DNA of 64,000 nt, taken from contig JAEBUN010000001.1 in assembly GCA_023014365.1 (NCBI GenBank), positions 2,480,001-2,544,000 of the forward strand. The letters are read 5' to 3'. The notes beneath the pieces were generated by a model, which ran no database searches, was not told where the DNA came from, and worked only from the letters and a program-made list of their open reading frames with translations. A program made the translations under genes and the position numbers. The DNA is from Lepiota brunneoincarnata. Its lineage: Eukaryota; Basidiomycota; Agaricomycetes; Agaricales; Agaricaceae. Below, piece after piece: positions 12,002-24,414 of this stretch (position 1 is the stretch's first letter; each line of letters opens with the position of its first letter).

Positions 12002-14258
12002 ATGCCTGCGGAGCTTATCCACCACTCTCCCGAGCTCAACAGCTACAACGTCGCCCAGCTCCAATACGCCCTGTGAGTCCCGTTTCTGACTTCCCATAAG
12101 CCGCTGTCATCTGTCAACCCGAGCCCTGCCTGCCACCCTTCCCATAAAGATCCTACACGCCAGAACCTACGTCCTACACCAAAGCTTTTTTCGCGGCTTT
12201 GCATTATCTTGGCAGTGGTCGCTAATCCCTCGCCAACAATTTACTGACTACCTCTCTCCCTCCTCTCTCTCTCCCCCCCTAGTGAAACCAAGGGTGGTTC
12301 TGACTCTATTCCCTTTCTTCACGACCTCTCGCCTTCTGCTTCTCCAGCCATAATGTATGTTTCCTTTTTTGTTGACTTTTGGGAAACGCGCATTTACTCA
12401 CTTCCCTCACCCCCCCCCCCCCCCCTACTAGTACTGACTCGGACTTGGAATACGAATCTAGGCGCATGTCTAGCTCGGCTACCTCCACTGCTGATACCGA
12501 CAGCAGCATCCTTTCCAGGGGAGAGAAACGCGCGATCACCCCCGCCGATTCACCTCAGCCGAAAAAGTCGCGTGGTGACCAAAATAGCTGGGAAATCGAC
12601 TCCGCCTCCAGCCATTCTGCTGCGGGTGCACAGGAAAAGTCCCAGTCTGATGCTGGCATCGACCAATCAAAAGTCCAACTCCCGTCCATCTTTACTAGCT
12701 TCGAGGATGGCTATCCTCGCCGCGCCTCCCTTCCCACCTTGGACTCTCGACGTCACCAGCCTTATCCATCCCCGAGTCTCCGCGGCAACAATTATACCCA
12801 TGCCCCATCTACCCAGTCCAATCTCTCCAGCTATACCTTCCCTCCTAACGCAACGACTAACGACGACTCGGCTGAAAAGCACCGGCCGAGGTTATCTACA
12901 GACTTGAATAATTTTTCGATTCAACACAACTCTGACTTTTCCCCTTATCCCCAGTCGGGTCTTTCGAATGGGACGACCCCTTCTACCTCTTTCTCCTCTA
13001 CATTCACTTCCCCTTTGACTTCTCCAGATTACCATCGGCCAGGGCTCTCCCCCTATAACGAGAATGATAATTGGAATGTCTCCTCAGGGATCACCCGTCC
13101 TAGTTCCACGCCCGGCCATCTTTCGCCTCCGGCCGTTAAATATGATGATAGTATGCGACACGCTTCCTATAGCGCCCCAATGCCTCAGGCACAAATGTTC
13201 GCAGGCTCGGCTCGAATCTCGGGTCAGCATGATCGCAGGTCGTTGTCAGGGATAAAGGGCGACTGGTCTTTCCCGAACAATGATTTTGTCCTCCCCTCCG
13301 GGAACCCCTCTTACTCTGCCTCCATGCCTTCTGCTCCACCCTCCATCGCCGTCGCTCCCTCGCCCTCGCGTTCTCCTCAATCGATCCCCAACTCTTCCCT
13401 TGTGGATCGCCCTCAACAACGCAAACGGGGAAAGCTTCCCAAGGAGACCACCGACTTCCTCAAGGCTTGGCTCCATCGTCACTCGGATCACCCGTATCCT
13501 AGTGAAGAGGAGAAAAAGCAACTGTGCCACGCAACCGGCCTCAGTATGAGCCAGGTTTCCAACTGGATGATTAATGTACGCGCTTTCTTGTGAGCGCTGA
13601 ACAGAAAAAAAAAACTGACATATGTCCATTTGGAACGTCATAGGCTCGTCGCCGTATTTTGGCACCTGCTCATCGCGCTGCTTCTGGACCAACAACTACA
13701 GCCCCTTTCCCTCCCGTTGGTCGTAGCTCGTCGCTATCTGGTTTATTGGACCCTGCCGGCAGGAGGTCTTCAATGCCAAACACTGATAGCTTACAGCTCT
13801 ATCAGCCCATGACTCTCCAGTCGATGCCCAACACGCCTGCTGGACACCATCATGGTTCCTCGGAATACATGACGCCACGACACATGATGGGGCCTGCGCG
13901 GTCGTCACATCATCACCTGGGCCATTTAGGCGGCGGTGTGGAATACGGGAATCGCTCCATGTCATTATATGTTCCTGGCCAAGGCGGCCCCCATTCCGCT
14001 GGTCCAACGGGCCCTTCATCCCACTATCTCTCACACCCCTCAGATGTGCCGTTGTCTGCGCCTCCTTCGATGTCGAACAACCCCTTCTCTTCGAATTCCT
14101 CACAACAGCCACCTCACGGTCAGCAAAACATCTATCCGTCTCTGAATCCTTCGCCACGACTGCCGCATTCCAACCAGCCGCCACCACCACAATATTTTGA
14201 GGGGCAGCCAGGAGCACCTGGGTCGGCACCTGGGTCTGGATACGCGACACCACAATGA
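12002..14258 (+). CDS. TALE/KN-class homeodomain transcription factor
   Basis: Four exons (12002-12072, 12283-12354, 12432-13575, 13644-14258) give a 633-residue protein beginning MPAELIHHSPELNSYNVAQ. The homeodomain lies at about residues 376-438. Before the last intron it reads KRGKLPKETTDFLKAWLHRH, HPYPSEEEKKQL and MSQVSNWMIN, and it is completed across the intron by ARRRILAP. The HPYPSEEEK block is the three-residue loop extension of TALE homeodomains, closest in style to yeast Cup9/Tos8 (family knowledge). The rest is Ser/Pro/His/Gln-rich, as in many fungal regulators. Flanking genes do not resemble a mating-type locus, so I do not call it a mating HD1 or HD2 protein. It probably acts as a nuclear DNA-binding repressor or activator; targets are unknown. 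A run of 14 C sits in intron 2, just before its acceptor. Confidence 0.9.
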
Positions 14259-17200
14259 TTTCCCCTTCATTTTAGCTGATGACTTCATGGACGATGTGTA
14301 TGCATCTGATCAAAGTAATCAAAACTTTCACTTGCTAGTGTACCCCGCATATTTCTCGCCTGTATTCCCATATCACTATCCCCGGGGCCTCCACTCTGCT
14401 ATCGAACTTTCAGGACTTTGCTCTTCTCTTCTGCTGTATACCTTGGCTTATGCGATCCTATTCACACCTTCGTTTCTTCCTCTTCTGCTGATCATGTTCT
14501 CTCCTCTCGTCCGGCGGACTTGGGCACTACCTCCCTCTTTTTTTTTTTTGACCCCCTGTTATCATGCATTGCATAATTTCGAGTTGCCCTTGGTCCGTTC
14601 ATCCGAGTCGGAGATTATCCCTGTTGTTATAAGTTCTAGTTTAGTTGGCTTTCGCTAGTGCGCCCCTTGCTCTTTGTTTGTGGTCTGTCTAACACAGCAG
14701 ATATGGGCTCGGTTTAATTCTTGTTTTCCCTCTTCGTTGTTTTTCTTGTGATATCTGAGAAGAACCTCCTTTTCATGTACATAGTAGAGTAACTATTATA
14801 TCTAATATGTATTGAGAATCCTCCTTTTGGGGTGGCCCATCCCCATGGCCGGAAGAATCAGTTGTTGGAGCCGTGTTTTGCACAGACCACTGTTCTGGAT
14901 CCCATTCATTGTGATCCTTGCACTCTCACGGAGCGCTTCGTTGTAATGTATTGGGAAAGACCGACGCGAGTGCACAAGGACGATGAGGTAACATGAATGA
15001 TTATGCGGCCTCTCCTCGTGCTCAAACCCTCTAAGCGGCGCGTAAGAAGGTACAAACTTATAGAATTGTTATACAATGGGCGACTGCCGCAATACACGGG
15101 ATTCTATTCAATTCCCTCTGCGTGGACCTTTTGCTTGCAACAGCCCCTTCAGGTCGGGTCGCGCTGATGATGAGGAGAATGATGACGTTAGCCTCCTCAT
15201 TGTGAGGGGGGTGGGGGGGGAACTTGAGGGGAGCCAAGTTTGGTCTTGGGATTCCAGAAAACAGGATTAGTCCGAGGGTAAATAGAGGGGGGAAAAGGGA
15301 GAACATTCTTTGTTCTCGTGGATAACATCATCATTCTCGTTACGCATTGTTGAGGGGCGAGTATGCGACCCTTGTTTTTTTTTTTTTTGTGTGTTCTCGT
15401 AAACCAGGCTGCACGATAAAGTCGGCCGGCAGGTCATCGTCGTCGTCATCTATCTTGACCTTTAACCTCCCCCCTTTTCTTCCAAACGTGAGGAGTGGGG
15501 GGACGGGGTAAACATTGACCCAGGATGAACCCACGGGCTAAACTCATGGTCGCCTCGGAAAGAGTCGGTCAGATCGGGTATCTTTTGAATGATGATTATC
15601 CTCTTGGGTTGAATGAGGTATCCAGAGCCGGGGGGGGGCCCATGAGTTCAAGGTTACTCTACCAACGCGAATGATATGAACTCCCGTCTCGTAAATATAG
15701 ATGAAAAGAAAAAGAAAAAAAAAGCTTCCAAGAGGGGCAGGCACAGGGATTGAGTTCTGGGCTCGCTTGTTTTCGACCTCATCTGCCATTAACATTTGCA
15801 TGCATAATGAAGTGTCCAAGAGTTTAAATGATGTGATCCGCTGGGTTTATCGTTGACTCAGTACATACCCCCCCCCCTTCCCTTCCCTTCCTTCTTGATT
15901 GCAAGTTGCATGTGCCAGTTATAAAACCCCGCTCGGCGGATTCGGTATCCAAACATCGGTCTCCCATCATAAATCGACATCATTGCGGGTTCGCGTGCGC
16001 AGTAACCCTTTTAAGATTCGATGGCTATCCACAATGGTTTGGATCAGAAGTTACCGCGGAATATATGGCGCCAGGAGGCGACCGCATCATGAGAGGAGAG
16101 GAGCCCCATCATGCGGGCGGCTTAGTGGCGAGCGGGCGCTGCGGCGCGCGTAGAGGCCGTATTAAGGAATACGTACATAGAAGTTGACTAACCTCGGAGG
16201 AGACTCTGTCGGACACGCGTGCATGAGTGGCAGGGGGGAGGGGAGGGGTGACCGATAGGAATCGTAGGGGGGGGGGGGGAGGGGGCAATGATGAGCAGAT
16301 CGGCTGTTTCCTCTCCGGGAGTCGCTATGCCAGAGTATCTAAGAAGCTGCCCAGATTTGATACACGAAGTGGAGGTGCGAGGGTTCTTTGGGTGGAGGGG
16401 GGACACCACGCAACGGTGACCAAACCAAGATATGCCCGCTCAATCTACGGGGCACAGCTCGTTGGCCACCCAACGGACGAGTGCCCCAAATTCCCATTTT
16501 TAGGGCACCCTAATTCTCAAAGAAACCAAAAAAAAAACAAAAAAAGAGAAGAAATTTATTATCACTTGTGGCAAAGATCTTCCTAGGTGTGTGTGTATGT
16601 CGTTATATGATCTCGTTTGTTCCGATGGCCATTTAAGCCCGTGAGATGAAGAGTCAACTCCCCCCCGTTCCTGTAACCCGATAGAGGTTCAAACTGAGCA
16701 AATTAGACGGGCGCGGACCAATCGAATAGCCATCGATGATATCAAGCCGCCGTCGAAAAAGCGGCGAGGGTGCAGCCGAATCTGGCAGCATTTCACCGCT
16801 CCGCGCGCCTATATAAGCCAGCAACCGTTCCCCCCCCCCCCTCTCTCCAGAATCCCTGTGAAACACGTCCGAACCGCACAGGAATGGTTAGATTATGATG
16901 CGGAGCTGAAGGTAAAAAGAAACAGCTCACGGAAGTTGGATATGAAAGGAACTTCGGGGTGGTCCCTTTTGCCACCAATACGCGTGATATTTGTCCCCAT
17001 TATTTTTGGACAACTCTCGCAGGGGCCCCGTGCCCCAGTGCTGGGTCGCTCAGATTTAGCCCATATTTTTGTGGGAAAAATGGCACAGATCGTAGGGTGT
17101 ACGTATACATGTCATCCAATATCCCCCTCGAGTCCCGGGTTGCTGATGCGCAGATTAGGGAAGGGTGGGGGGGGAAATAATTGAAGGGAGTTTCGTCGTC

Positions 17201-20200
17201 GTTCGGAGGCCTGGCTTGTTTCCGATGATGGACCGAACGGGCGATTGCATTACTCCCAGGGTTATCCTCCCGTAGAGTAATTCAGGAGTACATATACAAC
17301 TCTATAACAAGGTTGAGCTATGGGAGAAGGATGCATAACCAGATGAAGCCCGGTTGGAACTCCTGGGAGGGGAGGGGCTGGTTCGAGTTCGAATTCGAAT
17401 CTGATCACAATTAAAAGAAGCCTTCTACCGGGGGATTTGCCCTCCTGTTTTTGCAGGGCAACCCGCGCCGAACTAACCGTTGGGCAAACCCTCCCCCCCC
17501 CCCTACTATGTAGTTCATATAACCCTATCCCCTCGTGGTGCAAGCGCATGGGGGGAGGAAGCCACTGAATACCAACTGCTATGACAACATGTGATGTGTT
17601 GATGAAACATAGATGAGAACACCTTTGATGCATAGCCTACTGGATTATTTATTCTTAGTTGATCCACCAACGTCTACGATAAGGGCGGAAAGGTGGGTGA
17701 TGGGCAGACAGATTGCATCCTGAGAGGTGAGAAGGAACACACCATATAGAGTATGTGATGAAGCCACCTTACCGTAAAAGAAGTGTCTCCTGTGTAGTCA
17801 TCGCTGTAATGCCGAAATGATTTCCAGGTCGTCGATTGATTGTGTTATAATATGATTGACGCCGGTAACGCGATGCCTTTTGCCCAGACGGGTTACCACC
17901 GCTAGCATGAAAATTTCGTGAACAATGTGCTGGGGAGGAGAGAGAGCGGAGTAATATCCATGAGTCAGGTACATTGCTTTATCGTTAGATCAAGAAGATG
18001 AGTACAATCTTGTGGATTGATGCATGGAAGCGAGTTATGGTTATCCGCCGAGGCCGAGGAAGTATATGGCGGACGGGGGAACGGGGGAACGGGGGGGGGC
18101 TCAAGACCATCTGATTTGTATCTGATCCCACAAAATCACGGACAAAGACGCGTGATCATACCACAGGGGGATAACGGAGGGGAAAGGGGGGGGGGGGGGT
18201 GGGGGGAAAGGGTCTATTCATTAACATCTGGACGGGATGCATTCAAGATCATGAAGGGAGGGGGATAGTTGGGACGAAAGGAGCGTGCCCTTCCGCTAAG
18301 ATGAAATCGACAAAGAACGAGTACAGTGAGGTAAAACTCGACTGGATCAACATCGATGTAGAACAAAAGGTTCCATCCGGAACGGAAAGGCTGAGAGGGG
18401 CAACAAAGATGGTTAGTTCAAGGTACACATACCTCCAGTGGGTTGGAATGTGTCAACTCTTACCCGCACAGGAATAAGGAGTAGCAACGCATAGCCCGGC
18501 GTCTGATGCTAAACCATCGGAGATGGAGGGAAAAGTCCAGTTGATAGATCAAACTCTGCGCCCTTTGGCGGGCGAGATCGGCTGTAGGGCTCCGGAGGCG
18601 CTCGTGAATCTTTGGGTCTGGCATTGCAGCAAAGTGAGGGCTCTGTGCTCTCGCCGCGGCTTTGGGCGGGTTGGCATCATTCGACCGTCGGGTTGGAGTG
18701 GGCTCCAGAAGGCTGACATGGAGGGTTGGGACCTGGACGGAATCGCAATCTGCGAGCGAGCAAGACGTACTCAGTAGCCAACTAGGGTCGGTAAACGCGT
18801 AGAAGCAAGCAAGCGACCTCTGACGCCACCAGCCAAGCAAACCAATAAACCAGGGCCGGGCAGTGCACTGGGCTGGGTTTACTGAGGTCCGGGGATCGGC
18901 GTTGCAGCTCGTCACGTGCCATCCACCCCTAACAAGGGTCAAGCCGATCATTTCGTCCAAAGCGAGCACGAGAAAACAAAACAAGACCTTGAAAAATCAT
19001 CCATCAGCCCTCTCACGTATGCCGTTTCGGCGCAACTGAATCTCGTCAACTTTCTCGTCATTCTGAATCATCCATCATATATCTTCTTGCCTTGGATGCA
19101 AGAGCCGGGAGACACACTTGTAAATTCACAACTATGTACACAACAATGATCCTTTACCGCAAGCACTGTCAGGGCCAGGTGCGCTGATCAGGGATCGAGG
19201 GGCGTCGGCATATTGTCTGAAAACGGAAAACACGCGCATTGTGAGGGCCCCGCGAGGCCGTGACGTATTATGTCGAATGTTATTAAGAAAGCTGCGCAAA
19301 ACGTCCATGTCACCGTTTGTCATCAGAAGGCCGGCGTCGTTCACTCCGCTTATACTCGCCCACGAGCCGGGGAACATCTTTTTTTTTTTTTGCAGACACG
19401 CAGTGAGAGACGGAACTGGGAGGTTGGCGTACCGGATGGGCGATACGATGATGATGAGAGAGATTGTGTACGGCGTATTGAATCTAACAAATCTCCTTCC
19501 ACACAATGCACTGCATATGCTGCCCTCAGGGACTAGGGCATCCCAGATGAACAGCAAGTTCGTCAGAGCATAGCGGTTATGGTAGACCCGGCCGAAAAGC
19601 GGAAACACCGCATTGCTGCGCCATGGTCTGCGAGCAAGCCAAGGGTCACATGGAACCGTCGATCTTGCCGGAGAACTCATTATGCGGTCACTCCACCGGC
19701 TCGGATAGCATGATCGTACTGACGGTCAGATTGCAAAACTCTAGAATGTAAAAAACCTGTTCTCTTAGGAGAATTCCGGAGCTCTGATATCATTCTTGTT
19801 CATCGACAGAAGAAATGTCCGGATATGGAAAAGAAGCTTGATGTGGACAACATGGGATGGGGCGGAGACGTGTGGTACCCCTCAGTCTGGGGCTTTCACG
19901 CGGTATGGTATCACTCCAGTTCAGGCCCCTGTCCTTACCTCTACTGTGGGTCCTTCTATTCGGTTCCTCGGAATCGGCAAACGGACCGCTTCTATTTACC
20001 TCCGTCGAAAAATGCCCGGTGGTATTGAAAGAAAGAAAGAAAGGAAAAAAAAAACTGAGCAAGGACATGCGGACAGGAACCCAAAGGGCGAACGTGCTTG
20101 CCGCCTCTTGGCCAAACTGATTTGATAAGAAACTCTTGGCTGCGGTGGAGGTCGGTGGATTGCGAACTCAATGGTGGGAAATAGATTGCCTCGCATGGGA

Positions 20201-21133
20201 CAATCTGCCGAAATCTGTTGATAAACCACAGATGTCACCTGGCGAAATCTCCATCAATCACGAGGTCTGGAAGCAGCAATGCAGTTTCTCTGCAAGCGGG
20301 AAGTCGAGTGTGATTTGCCCCACAGTTTTGGTAGATACAAAGTCTTGGGCGTCAGGATTTCATCAGTCAAGTCATGGTAGTTGAACGACGGTGGAGGGGG
20401 GAAGGAGACCGTTGCCCAGGATCTCACTTAATCACCCAACACGCATCGATGTTTGCATGAGAAGAGGGCAAGTCGTTATTTCCGGCGAGATCTCTTGTTT
20501 TCATGACCTTAGTGAATTGTATTGCGTAGCCCCTCTTGCGACAATCTTGACATAAACGAGAAAGCGGACCAGGAGCAGGGTTTGGCCCAAGGGCCTGCAG
20601 GAAAAGGAAAGGAAAGGTACCATCGCTGATTCTAACAACAGCAGCCTTACCGTTCCACGCACAAGGTTTCGTAAGACTCCCAAACAGGGGGAAGGAACAA
20701 GCTTATATTTAGCGTCTCAGCTGACGAGGAAGACCTGGGTTCTGAGCGCTGAAAGCGTGCATGGGGAAACCACTCTGCAAGTAGGTGTGCATGGCAAAGC
20801 GTAAGGCGTAGGAAGGGCGGGCATTTAATAGAGACAGCACTCAGCCACGATAGAACTCTTAAGTCATTTTGATTGCAACTCGGTGGTTTGAGCGGGGGAC
20901 CAATCCTAGCAAGGGATTGTTTCATGCAGGGGCAAAGACATTGAAGATACTGAAGATCGAGAGGATACAGAGGCGCTCCATGCAAGGTCTATGTATCACA
21001 TCGAATGTGATGATCGAGATGCAATATTATGCAGTCAACTCCGCGGAGAAGTATCCGTGGTACCTATATGAAGGGTCCGTAGGTGCACACTGCGGCAAGC
21101 CTGCAGCCACAATCCTGCCAATACACCAAATAT
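14259..21133. other. 6.9-kb gene desert with G/C tracts
   Basis: After the homeobox stop there is AT-rich sequence to about 14.9 kb, probably its 3' UTR. Nothing beyond that looks coding: the open frames are short, lack conserved motifs and do not join through plausible introns. The stretch is full of homopolymer runs of C or G 8-14 nt long, near 15190, 15630, 15870, 16268, 16830, 17490, 18100 and 18184. It also has poly-A/poly-T runs and a small palindrome TTCGAATTCGAA at 17388-17399. It may hold non-coding RNAs or distal regulatory DNA, but I cannot show this. Confidence 0.5.
18070..18215 (+). repeat. G-rich cluster with potential G-quadruplexes
   Basis: Around 18073-18100 there are runs of 5, 5 and 9 G separated by AAC, fitting the G3+N1-7 pattern on the plus strand. 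A second tract of about 13 G followed by T and 6 G lies near 18186-18206. Both are in the gene desert. Confidence 0.6.
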
Positions 21134-22186
21134 TCACACACCATTGAGTGGCCACAGCGTGACTTCGTTCCCGATCCTCGCGGTAATATCTGCTATTTCA
21201 AATGACCCCACGTTGGGAGAAGAAAGTTTTGTTGCAGTCAGATGGTTCAGTCTGGTGACCAAATCCTTTGGCAGACCAGGGATGGTAGAAAATTCAGTAG
21301 GGGTAGGGGTCGCAGGCGTTGGTGCCGTTGCATGGATCGCTGGGTTGGCTCCATCTCCTCTGGTGGTTCGGGCACCATCCAGCAAAGCCCATGCGATGGA
21401 TGCATGAAAGCGGGGGCTGGAGTAGTAACTGTGTTGTCGCAAGCTCTGTAAAAACGGTTCCATACCGCTACATAGCTCCTTAAGCTAATCAATGGTCCAT
21501 GTGTCAGCGTTGGTTGTGTCGGTCGCAGTATTAAGAAGAGACATCAGACCTCATGGTGGCCAGCACCGATTTCCATTGTCAGAAAAGTTCGGGTGCGTTC
21601 ATCATTTTGCAGCTCCGCGAATGTTGTAAATGACACAATGAACCTATCAAAACATTCAATTCGGCAAAACAGGGTGGGCATAACCCACGGAACCGGTCGA
21701 CTTACGGTGGACGCTGCGCTAATTTCTTGACGGCTCGTCTCAGTTCCTTCTTTCTGGTGTGCCCGGACAAAGATCGGACGTGACAACGAGACGTGGAGTT
21801 CAATTGTGCACTGGCCGTCCCCTCCAATTGATAAAAGACTGTGTAACGTCGGAACTGACTCCTGTGCTTCAGTCATGATGTTGTTCAAAAGCGTATGTAA
21901 GTGGATGCGATTTGTTGATCTTGATTGTCACGTAGACGTGGGCTGCCCAGTTGCCGTCTACGTGGGGTATCGTACGTACTCGCCCTTGGTGAAGAGCTGG
22001 ATTGGCTACCGGGGATGCTACAACGAGATTGGGTGATAATGCAGGGAGTTTCCTGGGGGAATTGGTCAACCAAGACTTGTGGATCGAAATATGTATCTAC
22101 CTCTTCTTGGGCATCGGGACGTCATGACGCGCGATTTCCTCGTCGGAGGAGCTGTATTCTACAATGGCCCTGGCACATCTTTTCAT
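21134..22186 (-). CDS. USB1: U6 snRNA phosphodiesterase Usb1, with two apparent +1 frame breaks
   Basis: Usb1/Mpn1 trims and end-modifies the 3' oligo(U) tail of U6 spliceosomal RNA. The gene starts at ATG 22186 (MKRCARAIVEYSSSDEEIA). Its parts read RTIPHVDGNWAAHVYV, TEAQESVPTLHSLLSIGG, ELHVSLSRPIFVRAHQ, FTTFAELQNDERTRTFL, IGAGHHE and YYSSPRFHASIAWALLD. The two H-x-S motifs (HVS and HAS) are the catalytic pair of the 2H phosphoesterase fold. Introns lie near 22070-22120 and 21472-21541, with a further one near 21663-21706. The frame breaks at about 21911-21913 (an A run) and at about 21746 (CC on the plus strand). Each break is repaired by ignoring one base, and the conserved protein continues on both sides. 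The gene is divergent from ureG, with 103 bp between the start codons. Confidence 0.88.
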
Positions 22187-22289
22187 CTTTGGAGAGGAGT
22201 GAACACGGGCATCGTAACCCTAACCACAGCCTAGGTGCTGATTCTTCGCTGTGGCTCAGCTGCGATGAAGGGGGTCTACCGTGTTCATC
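22187..22289. promoter_or_regulatory. shared divergent promoter USB1/ureG
   Basis: Only 103 bp separate the two start codons, so the two genes must share a bidirectional promoter or have promoters that reach into each other's transcribed region. No specific site was recognised. Confidence 0.5.
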
Positions 22290-23400
22290 ATGAGTGTGCC
22301 CTTCATCAACAACCTGACCGGCTCTAGCAGCGATTCAAGGCCCCACTCTCATTCCCATGAATATGGAGCACATATTCATGGAGGGGAGCATGGTCATACC
22401 CACGAGCACTTGGATAATCCTGGTGTGTCCTTAACCCTTGTGTCCCTGGGCTCCCGTCGCTCAAGCGACAGAAGGCAAATATTCTGAGCGTGATCTTCCC
22501 GAATATGGTTCCCGCAACTTCGAGGAGCGTGGCTTTACTGTTGGTATTGGAGGGTAGGCTACTTTTCTTCTCCGGGACCTTGGAGCACGCTTACTTCCAA
22601 TCTAGCCCTGTGGGCTCGGGCAAGACCGCCTTGACTCTGGCTCTGTGTCAAAAACTAAGAAATGAGTATAACATAGGCAGGATTCCTATGATCGCCTTCC
22701 CCCTGATCTCTCTTACACCCTTCATTGATTTTTTAGCGACTGTTACGAATGATATATTTACTCGTGAGGACCAGGAATTCCTCATCAAGAACCAGGCATT
22801 ACCTCCTTCCCGCATCCTCGCAATCGAGACTGGAGGCTGCCCGCATGCAGCAATCCGTGAGGACATCAGCGCCAACATGGGGGCGCTCGAAACACTCCAG
22901 GCTAAATTTGGCTGCCAAATATTGTTCGTAGAAAGTGGTGGCGATAATCTAGCCGCAAACTATTCTCGGGAACTGGCAGACTATATTATCTATGTGATCG
23001 ATGTTTCGGTATGGTTTGTTTTTCTCATCTTGAAGGCTTATCCATGTTGGCTGGTAATAAAGGGGGGTGACAAGATCCCACGTAAAGGAGGGCCTGGAAT
23101 ATCTCAGTCTGACTTGCTCGTAATTAATAAGGCAGGCATCGATCATTCTTACCGTCAAACATATCATCCATGGTATCATACAGCTGACCGGTCCATTTCC
23201 AGACCGATCTCGCACCTCACGTCGGTGCCTCACTAGAAGTTATGGACAGAGACGCCCGATTGATGCGTGGTGATGGCCCAACAGTCTTTTCAAGTGTTCG
23301 TAACGGTGTAGGTGTCGACGATGTGATTGGTCTCGTTCTGGCTGCCTGGAAAGGTGCGGGGAGTCCAGGAGTTCCAGAACCAGTTGGAGATGTCCAGTGA
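22290..23400 (+). CDS. ureG: urease accessory GTPase UreG
   Basis: UreG is the SIMIBI-class GTPase that delivers nickel to apo-urease together with UreD and UreF. Six exons (22290-22422, 22472-22553, 22606-22676, 22737-23008, 23063-23131, 23203-23400) sum to 275 codons, giving 274 residues with no frame break.The P-loop is GGPVGSGKT. Other family motifs are [14 protein letters not shown], the metal-binding [26 protein letters not shown] and the guanine-specificity VINKTDLA. Residues of about 18-42 form a His-rich tail ([20 protein letters not shown]), as in plant and fungal UreG, which could store or chelate Ni. Introns 3 and 5 use GC donors (22677 and 23132), both reading GCAGG. No other urease gene is nearby. 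Confidence 0.95.
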
Positions 23401-24414
23401 ACTTAGCGTCCTCTGTCAGAAAAGTCTCGAATTAATGTCGATTGTTACAGTGTATAGTAAGTTAAGTTAAATGATCAATGATCCTTAAAATACAGGTGGG
23501 GAAGGCTTGTAGGGACAATGAAGTCGAGTCAGCTACCTTTGCGTGTGTGGTATTCTGACAACTTACTCTATAGGAGCTGTCCGTCCAAGAAGTAGTGTGT
23601 GCTCTTTGGTAGTGGTAGAACATATCCCCAACTAGTAGTTTGAGATCAGTTGACTCGAGATTTCGCTTATGAACACCTCATACTGGCAGGGTTATCCTTC
23701 CAAAGACAGATAAGAATGGAACAGCACACGCGGAGGTCGAAGCAGCCTGCGACAAACAATTCGCGCGTGACGGCTAGGGTTGCATAGGAAAATAACAAAG
23801 AATAAGAGGAGGGGGACAAAAAGCATTGGTAGAGTTTATGGGCCTAAAGGCTACTCGGTTGCGAATACTTATATGCGTGGCTTAGCAGATGACCGAAGCC
23901 GAAGCGCCGGAATGACCGACGCTGTGCAGGCACAAAGCCATCAAACCAAAGTGGATATGTATGTCGAAGCCTGGTAGACCAGGAACAAGCAAGGACCACC
24001 TCAAACCGTATGGCAATGTTTCCATGTAGACAGAGGCAATATAATGGTTTCGTGGGGGGCGGGCTGGTGGCCAGAGGCGTTCTCCTAAATTCTTGCGAAA
24101 GGCGTATGAAACTAATACCTTTGACCCTGTGACGAGTTTCACCGCAGTTGACCGCTGCTTCAAGTCATAATGATGAATATCTTTTGATGTTGAAGGGCAA
24201 TGCCCCCTGGAGTCATTGTCGGGTTCTCCATGAACACTTTGTAGACGGTAGCACGCGGTGTTAGGGTCCATTTGTCGCCTTGGAGCCGGGAGACAAAGCG
24301 CGCGCGCACAGAACTTGGATGACCAAAACGGGAAAATGGCGTGAGGATCGAGACATGGCACGTGGGGGTGAGAGCAGGGTGTGGGTTTGCAGTCGCACTT
24401 ATAACCTGGCTATC
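23401..24414. other. intergenic, no gene seen
   Basis: This contains the 3' region of ureG and the promoter of IWR1. Open frames are short and without recognisable motifs. No tRNA-like cloverleaf was found. Confidence 0.5.

Noticed and set aside
12002..14258. Mating-type (HD1/HD2) locus
   Set aside because: There is a single homeodomain gene without a divergent partner, and no MIP1 or beta-fg flanking gene is visible.
17380..17400. B-box-like GGTTCGAGTTCGAATTC suggesting a tRNA or SINE
   Set aside because: No A box at a suitable distance and no cloverleaf. The match is explained by a short TTCGAA repeat.
18460..18984. 174-codon minus-strand ORF in the desert
   Set aside because: Its composition (Cys/Trp/Ser/Arg-rich, no motif) looks like random open sequence, and it does not link to neighbouring exons.
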